Assembly: GCF_040436345.1 (NCBI RefSeq)
Contig: NC_133237.1
Location: 21,519,749-21,583,748, forward strand
Direction: 5' to 3'
Length of the DNA stretch: 64,000 nt
DNA from: Pagrus major
Taxonomy: Eukaryota > Chordata > Actinopteri > Spariformes > Sparidae
Below the pieces are notes generated by a model that worked only from the letters and a program-made list of their open reading frames with translations, made no database searches and was not told the DNA's origin. Below are positions 12,074 through 40,884 of this stretch, piece after piece (the first letter of the stretch is position 1; every line of letters begins with the position of its first letter). The translations under genes were made by a program, and so were the position numbers.

Positions 12074-14159
12074 TCATCATTAATTGAATATCAAGTCAAC
12101 TGCTGTGGGCGAATTTCAAAAACATTTTTTATTTATTGCAAGTTGACATAAACATGAACATGTTTTCTGCCTTACCCTTTGTCGTTTTTAGAACTCTGAA
12201 AGTTCACCTTTGAAACACAACCATCTACATTGTGACCTTTAATTAAAGAGAAGAGCGTGGCTTGTTCCAGCAGAGGTGTCGTCTTACTGTGTGAAGAATG
12301 ACAGACCAAAACAAAAACACTTTCTGAGAATGTGAAAATAAAACCCCCTGTTGGCTGTGAGACATTTTCAAGACATGAGAAAGATGACACTCAGTGATGG
12401 ATTAATTTGAGCCTGCTTTGTATAAACAGTCTGAACTTGTGCACCCTTAATATTGATTTTTGTGTAAAATTTGGATTGTCAGTTTTGAACATAGTTTTAT
12501 TATTTGCTTTCAAACATTTCCCCATCTTTCCTCCTTGACTCTAGCTGGTATGACTGTGAATTACACTACATTATAAGCAATGGTGAGATATTGTATATTG
12601 ATATTTGCATTACAGTTTTGTTTAGATCAAAATGATCAGTCAAGGACACAGATGGTCAGCCAGGGAGTATAGGGAGCGGTCCAACCAATTTCATACCTAC
12701 TGCTGCCTACTCAGAGTGCATAACAATTCCGCTGAGCCCGCTCTATTTGACATTGTGGATGTGTCATGTTCATAGGGATGGCTCCTTTTGGATCAGCCTG
12801 ATGCAGCACTTGCAGACTTCAGTGGAGCCTCACATCCACCTGAAAAAAAACTGTCATGCAAGCACTTTTGTTAACAGTGAGAATTCTTGAATTTGCTCAC
12901 CTCTCCTGCAGCTGTAAAAGCAGATGGGACTGCTGTAGATGGCCAATCTCTAGCCAAAGTCCAAGTCCTGCTAAACTCTCCTTGCATAGCCTATAGCATG
13001 TGAATGTAGCTCCAATACGAGGCTCTGAAAGCAGTTTTTCAGTTTGTTTTCATCACACTTGATAAAATTAAATGATTCATGGACTACTTAAACTCCATTC
13101 TCAAGAAAAACACTTGTACCTTCTATTCATTGTTTTTCCCTTGTGCCATAGCATAGAAATAAAAAAGTAAGGGTTTATCTGCTTCTAAAATTAAAGCTCC
13201 ATTTACACTTAATTAAAAGCCTCTTGCTTCTGTGGCTTCTTGCTTTGGAAGAGTTGTTTCTGTTACTTAATATTGATTGAAATGTAGCAGGGCAGAAGAT
13301 CGGCTTATTTTCAAACTCAAAGAAATTCACTCGTGGTAATACTGGAAAGTTTATTTTAATCATCCTCAGTTCATCAGAGTCATTTGGGAAAGTGACAATG
13401 CAGATTAAGTACAAGCATGCTTTGTGAACAATGCTGGAACCTTGAATACTATTTCTGAGAAAAACAAAGAGAAAGACGCTTGAATGTGTTCTTCAAGTCT
13501 CCGGTAAGCTTTATGTAAAAACAGAAAATTCAACTACACTTACTGTAAATTTGTGGTGAAATGTAAGGAGGTTTATTTGGAGGACAAAGCCGAGGACAAA
13601 AGAACCTTAAGGGATTGTTTCACTGTTTTTTTCTCAACTCAAACCTTGAAAGACCCTCATGACATCTTTTGTTCTGAGATACTACTGAAACATTTCATAC
13701 TTCACACAAATTTGTGCAGCATTTTCAAAATCATTAAAATATTAATGGTAACAATTGTTGCTATGATTTCAGGAGGCTAACGAGTATCAAGAGAACGATA
13801 TATGTCTCATCATTTATTTATTATCATTATAATTTAAGGGGAAGGAATAAAAACACTGCGTATTTTCAAAGTTTAACTCTGTTTTCTCTGTTTTTTATTC
13901 AATTTCATCCAATTAGATGTTATAAACAAGCAATTATGAGTGGCAAAATCACACAAATGGATAACCACATCACAAAGGCTATATCAAATATGACAAGAAA
14001 TCAAATCAAATCCAAAAGTCAGATTTAACATCATTTAATTCAATAACATATAGCCTATTACTGTTCAGCCTTTCATTGTGAAACAATCACGGATGTATGA
14101 GGATAAAAAAAATGATTAAATCTTGAGCTGGCTTGTAAAGAAGCAGACCAGAGCCAGAA

Positions 14160-14304
14160 ACAAACCCGGAAGTCAGGCGTGTCTTCACTGACGTCATCAC
14201 GCAAAGAGAGCTGCGCAGACGCCTCAACTCGGTGAAGCACGTTTGTTTGCGGTGGAGGCTGAATGACAGAGCGCCTATAAAGTTACTGGAAGTGAAGAGT
14301 CTCG
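14160..14304 (+). promoter_or_regulatory. psmg3: psmg3 core promoter
   Basis: Three promoter motifs are ordered upstream of the inferred first exon: an ETS site CCGGAAGT (14167-14174), a consensus CRE TGACGTCA (14189-14196) and a TATA-like TATAAAG (14276-14282). The stretch is CpG-richer than its surroundings. ETS plus CRE is typical of broadly expressed genes, which suits a proteasome assembly factor. The TATA-like box places a start near 14305. No transcript evidence is available here. Confidence 0.6.
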
Positions 14305-14347
14305 GTGCAGAAGAAGGTTTTACACTGTGCGTGGACAAAGACGCAGG
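14305..14347 (+). other. psmg3: psmg3 non-coding exon 1 (inferred)
   Basis: The exon is inferred to start about 25-30 bp after the TATA-like box and to end at ACGCAGG|GTGAGG, a good donor. It would splice to the acceptor CGCAG|GATTTAC at 15309, ten bases before the start codon. The 5' end is an estimate. Confidence 0.5.
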
Positions 14348-15318
14348 GTGAGGAAGGTTTTTTTTATTCTACGCAGACGCTTAATAATCTGCTAATTGCA
14401 ACGTCAACGGTGAATATTACAGCTGGAGCGAACAGTAGCTGTTTAGCTAGCGTTAGCCTCTCCGCTGGTCAGTACTTCCCCGCAGCAGAGCATCACCTGT
14501 CTGGAGCTTTTTCTTTCAATATCCAGCCGCAAAGTAACACAATAATCACGTTAAATCTTGGGATGTGGACTGAAAGACACAACTCTCAAAGTCTTCTGGC
14601 GTTTGCTTGTCTTTACTCGGGAGCTAACAACATGCTGTATCAGCACATAGCTAACTTTTTTGTCGTATTTGACAAAGATTATATCCACGTTTGTTTGCAG
14701 ATAAGCATGGTGTTATGTGTTAAATCTTTATTGTAACAACAGATTATGTCTTATCTGAAAGATGCAGCAGAAAACTTCAAAATTAGACAGCTGGCAGCTG
14801 CAGAGGTTGTTCATTTGCTTATTACTTATGCGGTGTTGGATGTTACTTTACATAACAAAACATTATCTCGAATTAAACTCATTTATAGTGTCATTACTTC
14901 CACTGTTAGCTAGAGAAAACAAATATTTCAGTGGTGTAAATTATCTTTTCAAATGATTAGAAAGAAAATGATTATCAATCAGTCGTTTGACAGTAAATTA
15001 TTCGGAAACTGTTTTGTGAATTTATTGTGTATTTCAGTTATTTTACAAAAAAACACATTTTTTTTTCTTTTCAAGCTTCCAGATGAATAGTGTTGATGCT
15101 TTTCTTTGTCATATATGCTAGTCATTGGCTTTGATAGTAAATCACAGGGCTTTGGTTGTGGAAATGACATTTTTTCCCTCTATTTTACATAATTATTTGT
15201 CACATTGATCAATAAAATAGTAATAAAGGTCAAAAATGAGAATGCCCTACAGCTGCAGCTCTACAAATAATCCTCATGTTCCATCTCCTGTTTCTTTTTC
15301 TTCCGCAGGATTTACAAA

Positions 15319-16654
15319 ATGTCTTCTTCTGAGCCCGTTATCAGATCGAGACAGACGGAGAAAGAAGTCAATGGGATTTCAACACAGGTCGTCTGTACAG
15401 AGTTCAGCAATTACATATTCGTGGTCCTCAGTCAGTATGGCAAAATCGGGACATTGATATCGGTCACGCCTGACTCCAGATCTAATGATATCAGCACCCC
15501 GACGTTCTCCACCAAAGTACTGCTGGGCAAAGACGAGGTACGCTGGATGATATCCTTCAAATAAATATTGTATCAGTGTGATATAGACTTGTTCACAGGA
15601 CATCAGGCAGACTTCGTTGCAACACAGGGTAACTCATTTCCTGGTGTGAAAGGGCAGATGAGATTGGGTATTTTAGCTCTGTATTAGCATGTCATTTTCT
15701 AACTGGCATACAGTCTCATAAACAGAGATATTGATTATATTAATGTTTGTCTTTTCACTCTTCTTGTCACATTCAAAAATACAATACTTCTACTGTGTGT
15801 GCAGCGTTAAAGCACCATCAAACAGACTGGATGATGGACTATGATTGAATACAGTTATGTAATGTAATTAAGCATTATGACAACAGCTGAGTCTTCATCT
15901 CTGTTATTGTCAAGTTTACTGGATTACACAGCAGCCAGATAACCTGCTCCAACCACGTCAGGGCTTTCATTAAAATAGAATCAAGTCGTATTGTAAGTCG
16001 TGCAAACGCTGCCTGCTTTGGGAGCACTTCACAAAAATAAATTACTGTTCTCATGATATGTGTGGAATATGGCCCAATCAATAATGCTGCATGGCAGTAA
16101 AGGCAAGTTATAACTCTTAACCACATAATGCAATGGCAACAGCACAGTGTGTGAGAGGAAAAGTATTTTATTCTGGCTGACTGGTTCACAGTGTGAAATG
16201 ATTTGGAGAGTGAACTGATACCTGTGAAACTTCACCATGTTTGAAGTTATAAGACAATTATATGCTATGCAATTAAAGAAAAAAAAAGTTAAAGGGTGAG
16301 AAATGGTTTCTGTGTTGAATAGAAGATTATTGATGCGCATGATATCAAACATAAAGTAAAGGAATGGGGTCATGTGTACGAAAAGGATAGATTCTTCATT
16401 TTATCAGAAGTTTTAGAGGCCAGGCCTTTGCACATTTTGAAAGGGTTCCCAGCATTTCTGTATTTATGATCTCACGCCTGATTTCATCTCTCTGTTTTCA
16501 GCCGCTGACGCATGTCTGTGCCAAAAACCTGGCAACGTTTGTGTCGCAAGAAGCCAGCAACAGGCCGGTCTTACTGGGACTGGCACTTAAGGATTCCTCC
16601 AAAGATGCAATCAAAGAAATGAAAGAGATCATCAAAAGTTGTCAAGTCTGGTAG
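15319..16654 (+). CDS. psmg3: Proteasome assembly chaperone 3 (PSMG3/PAC3)
   Basis: Coding exons 15319-15537 and 16502-16654 join in phase 0 (GAG|GTACGC donor, TTTTCAG acceptor) to give 123 residues, against 122 in human. The product forms a heterodimer with PSMG4 that helps build the alpha ring of the 20S proteasome in the cytosol. Orthology rests on STQVVCTEFSNYIFVVLSQY, GKIGTLISV and STKVLLGKDE in exon 1 and VCAKNLATFVSQEASNRPVL and the C-terminal SCQVW in exon 2, all at the positions expected for vertebrate PSMG3. The protein is a single small alpha/beta fold with no signal peptide or membrane segment. The start Met is the first in the exon, ten bases after the acceptor. Neighbours: tmem184a follows 1.5 kb downstream on the same strand, as in human. 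The 3' UTR ends near the AATAAA at 17072. Confidence 0.97.
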
Positions 16655-17071
16655 AGAGTCAACCAAACGGACATGAAGCCTGAAGGCTTGATGACATACA
16701 GGCCATCCGGATTCCCAAAATGTCACCTTTTTCTTCTGTGTCTTTTTGAACTGAAAGGATTTTACTCTTTACTTAATGCCAAACTGTGATAAAAAAAAAA
16801 TCCCCTGAGGCTCAAACTTCAAGACAAAATGTATAAATACAATTTCATTTATCTGATCCTTTTGATTTGTTGAGACAGTAAGGAATGTTTTCTGGAAAAC
16901 ATAATTTAGACTTTATCTGGCTGTAAAGAGTGATTTACTGCATCCAGTGTGCTCTGTTAGCTCTAAGTTATACCTTGGAAAATGATGGCCAATTGCTCCA
17001 TGTGTCACCACTGTATGAAACTGTATTTTTGTAATCTGTAATACTGTGTTATTTTTGTATTTGATAATGCA

Positions 17072-17077
17072 AATAAA
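17072..17077 (+). terminator. psmg3: psmg3 polyadenylation signal
   Basis: AATAAA lies 418 bp after the psmg3 stop codon, followed within 30 bp by a T-rich stretch (CCCTTTTTTTCTTTG) fitting a downstream element. It is the first canonical signal in the 3' flank. Confidence 0.75.
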
Positions 17078-17099
17078 AACTGGTCAGGTCAAAATCTTG

Positions 17100-18110
17100 C
17101 CCTTTTTTTCTTTGAAACAAATACAACTCAATCATCTCAGCCAGTGAAGGGGAGGATATGTTAGCACTGGTTACATAGTTTAAGCATCACAAATATTCCC
17201 TTCAACTGGAAAATTTGGCTTCGACCTTCTCTAGTCTTTCAATAAATCAGTTATTAGAAATTGAATATAATTTTCAACATTCTGTGCTATCAGTGTTAGG
17301 TATTCAACACAATATTACAGTCATCAGAATTTTGTAATTCTGTAAAATGTAATAAATTAATTTGTAATTTATGGGACTCATTTGGAAACATTTGTGTGAC
17401 TTTGGTTATAAAAACAGCCAGACTTATTTATATTATAACCTGCATACCTTCCATTCCAGGTTTGACTGTCGGTGATTTGTTGATTTAAGTTTAAACAGGT
17501 GGAAGAAGAATTAAAATCTTTTACTTTTAGGAAAAGTGGTAATATTACAGTATAGAAGTACTATTTTACAAGTAAAAGTCACTTAAAAATTTAAGTTGAG
17601 GATAAGTATTAGCATCAAAATGTACTGGACCTAAGTACCTTAAAATTCTACTTTAGTAAAGTACTTGACAAAATGTACTTAATTACTTCTACCAGTGACC
17701 CAATGCTATTGGGTCCACAGGTTAACATGGGTCACATGTTATTTCTGATTGATTATATTTGAATCTAGCATCCAATAAATATAAGGTGATGGATACAGTA
17801 ACTTTTAAAGATAAGGCTTGGTTTGGCTAACACATAATCTTATTATTTTTATTATTATTTATTTGTTGAGAACAAGAAGAATGTATAAAGAATATAAAAA
17901 TACAGAGGTACATATATAGATCAGTATAAAGAACACAACCAGGAAGAGGTTTCAGGGACAAAGATTTTATAATTGTAGTTATGAGGTTGTTTATTAAATT
18001 GAAGGATTGAAGTAATACATTTAATTCTAGAAGAAAAAGTGAAAAAATAGGAAGAGGTTTAAAATAAAGTGTTTTGCATAAAGTCAGAAGAGGTGAATCA
18101 CATTTGAATG
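17100..18110. other. Intergenic region between psmg3 and tmem184a
   Basis: AT-rich sequence without a supportable gene. It contains one copy of the TACTTTTACT-type repeat (17496-17697) and otherwise nothing I can name. Confidence 0.6.
17496..17697. repeat. Interspersed repeat, CAGGTGGAAGAAG / TACTTTA family, short copy
   Basis: It starts CAGGTGGAAGAAG, ends CTTCTACCAGTG and has GTACTT-rich sequence between (AAGTACTATTTTACAAGTAAAAG, CTTTAGTAAAGTACTTG). The ends are inverted, consistent with an internally deleted non-autonomous element related to the copies at 11740, 43840 and 53265. Confidence 0.7.
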
Positions 18111-18245
18111 ATCCTTCCAGGCGACGTGATGACGACAGACGTAGAGAGGACACGTGACCCGTTCACCTGTGCCGAACCTGTTTATCTCTGCTGCTCCTCC
18201 GACTCGTCGCTCAAGTATATATTCAAATCCGCGTCGTTTACACTG
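18110..18245 (+). promoter_or_regulatory. tmem184a: tmem184a promoter (inferred)
   Basis: A CpG-richer island interrupts AT-rich flanks. It contains an E-box CACGTG (18151-18156, in the context ACACGTGACC, close to the USF/MITF/TFEB site GTCACGTG on the reverse strand) and a TATA-like GTATATATT (18215-18223). A start is expected near 18245-18250. The motifs are seen directly; use of this promoter is inferred. Confidence 0.5.
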
Positions 18246-18552
18246 AAACTTTGACTTTGACTGGTTTCGTCCGGCTCCCGCAGTATTGTCGTGTGTTTTA
18301 ACAGGTTTTATTTCAGTTTTTTTATTTTAATCGCTGTGTGTGCGGACTTCGACCTGCCTTCGTGAAGCACCTGTCTCAAACGAGGAAGTCCAGTGTGTTG
18401 AGCCCGTCGATAATGAAGTCGATGCGTCGTTTGTAAAGTGTTTTTAGGCCTGAATGAAGTCGGTTGGCTGTTTCGACAGGCGGTGTTATTCTCAATGTTG
18501 ATCCCATAACGTCTAAACGGAACAAAGCTGCTTCCACCCTGCCTGGCATAAG
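18246..18552 (+). other. tmem184a: tmem184a non-coding exon 1 with three short uORFs (inferred)
   Basis: The exon is inferred from the promoter and the donor CATAAG|GTGAGC at 18552/18553, joining to the acceptor at 18782/18783. It carries three upstream reading frames: 18413-18436 (7 codons), 18454-18501 (15 codons) and 18495-18509 (4 codons, overlapping the second). The first two both begin ATGAAGTCG. The exon end supplies AAG just before the start codon, so the Kozak context (A at -3) is made by splicing. The 5' end is approximate. Confidence 0.5.
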
Positions 18553-18782
18553 GTGAGCTGTTTGTTGACGGTAAGGAAGGTGCTTATCAAGACACTGATC
18601 TTTTGAACATCAGCAGGACAGTCTGTCACTTTGCTTTACAATAGTATATATTCTATTTAATCTATTGTTTAGTAGTATTGTTTAGTAGTATTGTTTGTCC
18701 AGTCAGCATCAAACCCACAGGGGAGATGTTCCTACATGTCACCTGTCAGACCTACACTGACTTTTTGTGTCTTCTCTTCCAG

Positions 18783-36958
<18,176 letters not shown>

Positions 36959-38511
36959 GCTTTTTTCCAGCAAGATCCAGGTGTTTGTGTCCTCGCCACC
37001 CCTATCTCTGACCCCCTGTGGAAACAGCTGTATGGCATTTCGCACAGAGCTGGATTGAATCCAGGTGTTTAATTTTCATGTTTGCAGTATTTAAGATTGT
37101 GTGCTTGCTTGTGTCCTGTTTTAATGAATAATTTAAGCACCAAGAAGAGGATGAAATGAAAATCGGTTATTCCGAATTGATCGCTCAATGACCAGAGCAC
37201 TGATCCATCTCCATCTCAGCTGTAACAATTACAGGAAAACGACATGTCACCTGCTCTCTGCCAGAGAAGTCTGGAGCTATGCATTTTCTGTAAATCAAGC
37301 TGCTGGTTGTTCAGCAGTGTCCCTGATTCTGATTCAGTTTCTGTCATTATGTCAGTACTCGTCTGTGGCTGTCTGAAGTGCGTTCCCTCTGATTTCTGTC
37401 AGTTCCAAAGAGGAGATGATTAATACGTGACTCCAGGTGGGAAGTGGGGAAGCCAGCGATGGCTGGGAGTGACACTTCACGGACCGTCTCTCGCATCTGC
37501 TCGTTTGAAGTATTTGCTGAACATTCCCGTGCATGGTTTCCTGACAAATGGAAAGCTTCGTTCAAAGACACATTCGTTTTGGAGCAGGCACTTCAAACTG
37601 CAGACGGTAGCACTTCGCAGTCCTTTGTATCTACCGTAGCATGGACAATTTTGACAAAACTGTCTCCTACAAAGTGGGAGTTGTATCATTCTCATTAATT
37701 TTCCCAGCATGCTAAAGAGTGTAATTCAGTGCAACTAGCCAGCCGTTCAGCAGACGCTGACAATCAGTCTTTTTGCAGTTCTGCACTATTGTAAACACTT
37801 TTTGCAGAACTTTTTTTCATCATATTTGTGTTATAATCCCATGTTCCAGGGATTATATAATGTGTACAGAATTTGATTGATCTAATTGTGGTGTTTAATA
37901 TTTTCTATATTTAATGTTTGGATTATGAATTGGTAAGATCTTCATGTATTTAATGTATGTAGTTCAGATGTAGTCGGATCAAACCAAAATCTGTGCGGAG
38001 GGAAAAGATCACTGCAGACAAAATTGTGTGATTTAAGCAAATTTGTTTTCCCACTCGTTATCTGTGTTTATGTCACATTGGAGACATGTAGCTGTCTAAA
38101 TAGATTAGTTATTGGAGGCAAATTTTGTATATCAAGTCATAGGTTGTTTTCATTTTGATACACTCTTGTGCCAATGATAGCTGTCTTTCTGGTACAGCAG
38201 AAACTAATTTACAGTTGTGTGCAAAATCATGTTTAAAACTATACTTCATAGTTGACTAGTTTGTTTTAGTCATGTGTGGCAAAATTAAACAATTGTGTTT
38301 GCTTGCGAAACTTGCATTTGTTGAACTGAGGGAATCTGCGCTTCTCGATGAGGGAAAAGCTTTATTTGAAAGTACAAAAACAGACACAGCAGACCTATTT
38401 ATAGGAATAATTTACCATACTTTAAAATCAGAGCAGAAACAAATACAGATTTTATTTGTACATGAGGGTAGTTCATTGAGAAGACATGTAAATAAATGAA
38501 TGTAAAATAAA
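36959..38511 (+). other. tmem184a: tmem184a 3' UTR (inferred extent)
   Basis: No AATAAA occurs for the first 1.5 kb after the stop codon. The first canonical signals are at 38491-38496 and 38506-38511, with an ATTAAA variant at 38283. The frames in this stretch (for example 37427-37710 on both strands) are incidental. End assignment is inferred. Confidence 0.5.
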
Positions 38512-40195
38512 AAATAATTTAGGTGTTTGCTTTTAATAAAATTACACAATTCAATGAAATAAATATAAAATATATATGAGCAGAGTAATGACAAGTTGTG
38601 AAGGGTACATAATGAGTTTACGCTGCCATGTTACTTTCCTCGTATACAGTCACTCATTAAACCTCGACATGTTACCACAAGACTAGAACAAGGAAATCCA
38701 TTTATCTCTAAAGTACAAACTTAACATAGAAACCTCTGCTTCTAAACAGATAATGTCTTTCACCGACACGACAACCGTATCATCCATACACCTGCTCATT
38801 TCTTTCTATTCATGGAGCTTTGACTGAATTTCAATCTGCAACACTAAAACTGACTTTCCACATTGCTAAAATTAAATACTGTAGCTTGTAGGACTGGCAG
38901 AGCTTTTAATCAAGCTTATGTAATCAAAGATGTGTTTTCATGAGGACATTTTAACCAAAATATACGAGCAACCTCCAACTCTACACATACATTTGCATTG
39001 TTACGGTTCATATAAACATGTAAAATAACCTTTTAACAGTTCCTTTACAGCTCCTCAGTAATAAGCTTCAGTCACATCAACTGTGGGAAGAAATAAGGCT
39101 GTTGAGAACAAGTTCAGTAAACATCCACGGTAGGTAATGTTTTTGCCTCCTTTCACCTATAAACTTGTCTACATGTCTGTTTTAAATGATTTTTTTTTTT
39201 TAAAAACTGCTTTTACTTTAGCAAAAAAAGTGAAGATAAATTATGTCTTGACAAATATTTTCTTGTGGTAAGCTAGCCTAAGAGCAACATGTGTCTTGAA
39301 AGCATTAAAGGACCTCTGCTTGGTCACACTGGATGTAGAATTCACAAAAAAGTACTTATTCACCTGGAGAGAGGTTTGTCTTTGATTATGGCACAGTACG
39401 GAAACATACTTTAACATTTTTTGAGCACTTTCAGACTTTTTTTAAAGGGTGTGCTGCCAAAAGCATCCACCTCATAACCAAATACAGTATTAAGTGCTAA
39501 AAATTCAACAATGCCTCGTTTGACAGCATTTTGTGTTGAAGTTCGACAAAGAGAGGTTGTAATGTTTGTCAGAAAATGCTTCAGATAATCTTGTAAGATA
39601 ATGTGCTGAAAAATGACTTGTAAACATTTAATGTGTATCTATATATTCTTCTGACTTAATCCTGCCTCAGGTTTAAACAGACCTTGAACATAACAGGTCT
39701 GAGTGGACGGTCCGTAGCAGCTTTGGAACTTTTTCCGTAAAGGTTTCCTTTCGGTTACAAAATAATCATAATCATTTAAAACGCTCAACTAAATCGGTTG
39801 CCATCTTTTTAAAAAAAAATACATCAGGTCGATCTTGATGTCCAGAACACCCGACTAGGTTCACATTTAGGTGAATATTTAAAAATAAGAGCAAAATCTC
39901 TCTTTTTCTACATGAAATATTCTCATTCTCAAAAGGCACAACTGAGAACTGAACATTTCGTCAATATCAGGCAGTTTTAAATCGGATCACATCAGACCGA
40001 TGAGCTCTTGTGTTGAATTATGTACAGTTGATTTCAATATTTGAACTCATTGATTCCTGTGCTAAAGTGAATGTTTGGCATGAAGTTCCAGCCAAATGAT
40101 CCAGACATCCTGTAGAGTTTTTAACGTTTGAATTCTGTTTGCATAGACGTTTTGACTGCCAACCTCTCACCTAATTACATTTTAATTTGCTTTGT

Positions 40196-40471
40196 CGGTA
40201 ACGCTTTATAATAACAATTATTATAAATGGTAAATTTATGTTTGATTAAACTTAAGTGAATAGTTAAGTCACTGTTAAACAATGAAATGCGTTATAAACC
40301 ATTTATTAAGCAATTGTACAAATCATAAACAGTCACAATCAGTTACAACTTCACAATAAACAGTTGCTTAATAAATGGTTTATTAAACATTTCATTGTTT
40401 GTTAACAGCTGTTAGCTAAAATTTAATTAACTACACCATTTATTAATGATGATTATTTTAAAGGGTTACCG
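40196..40471. mobile_element. Hairpin MITE with CGGTAAC...GTTACCG ends
   Basis: The left end CGGTAACGCTTTATAATAA and the reverse complement of the right end (CGGTAACCCTTTAAAATAA) match at 17 of 19 positions. An inner pair of arms (40274-40316 and 40361-40406, sharing CAATGAAATG and TAAACCATTTATTAAGCAA) makes almost the whole 276-bp element a hairpin. There is no coding capacity. No clear target-site duplication was seen. A possible truncated relative lies at 4585. Confidence 0.8.
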
Positions 40472-40860
40472 GATTGTTTGTTGTTATGCTTAAAAAAAGA
40501 GATGCACATGTGCTCTTCGCTAACAGTGTGAACCAGCAGTCAGGCTGTCATTTCCCTGTTTTTAAAAACGTAATTCTTGACTGTTACAGATGATTATCTG
40601 CAGCCTGCATGTAACCCTAGGCACTGTCTGTCTAACCTGTGAATTAGACCAATGGTAAATGTGCTGAGAAGAACTATTCATGGGGTATAAATACTCACAA
40701 AGAAGACTTAAGTTATGAGAGTAGTTTTCTCATTGTAAATGTGGATACAACTTTTTTCAGATAAAAGGTCAGCGTCAACATAATTCGACTTCAAAGAATG
40801 ATTACATAATCACACCACTCCCAGGATAGTAAAAGACATAAATATAGAAAAATATGTAAT

Positions 40861-40884
40861 ATATAATATATATATATATATTTA
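40861..40884. repeat. (AT)n run
   Basis: Simple AT dinucleotide repeat, imperfect at the left end. Confidence 0.9.

Larger units (their letters stand above)
1..14159. other. Non-coding region left of psmg3
   Basis: No exon could be supported here. Open reading frames are short (at most 117 codons), have no recognisable product and are not bounded by a coherent set of splice sites. The region is AT-rich and holds the repeats listed separately: a ~163-bp tandem repeat near 1.2-1.6 kb, a repeat with CCTAACCATAACCAAG, MITE-like elements at 5.1 and 7.1-7.5 kb, a LINE tail near 8 kb, a TG microsatellite at 10.25 kb and a TACTTTTACT-type repeat at 11.7-12.1 kb. Human synteny puts ELFN1 next to PSMG3, so this stretch may contain 5' non-coding exons or regulatory DNA of elfn1, but nothing in the sequence proves it. 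Confidence 0.6.

Noticed and set aside
1-14159. Exons of elfn1 expected by synteny
   Set aside because: No leucine-rich-repeat or fibronectin-type coding sequence was found on either strand.
14305-14736. 143-codon plus-strand frame at the start of psmg3
   Set aside because: It begins in the non-coding exon and runs through a good donor into intron 1; no recognisable product.
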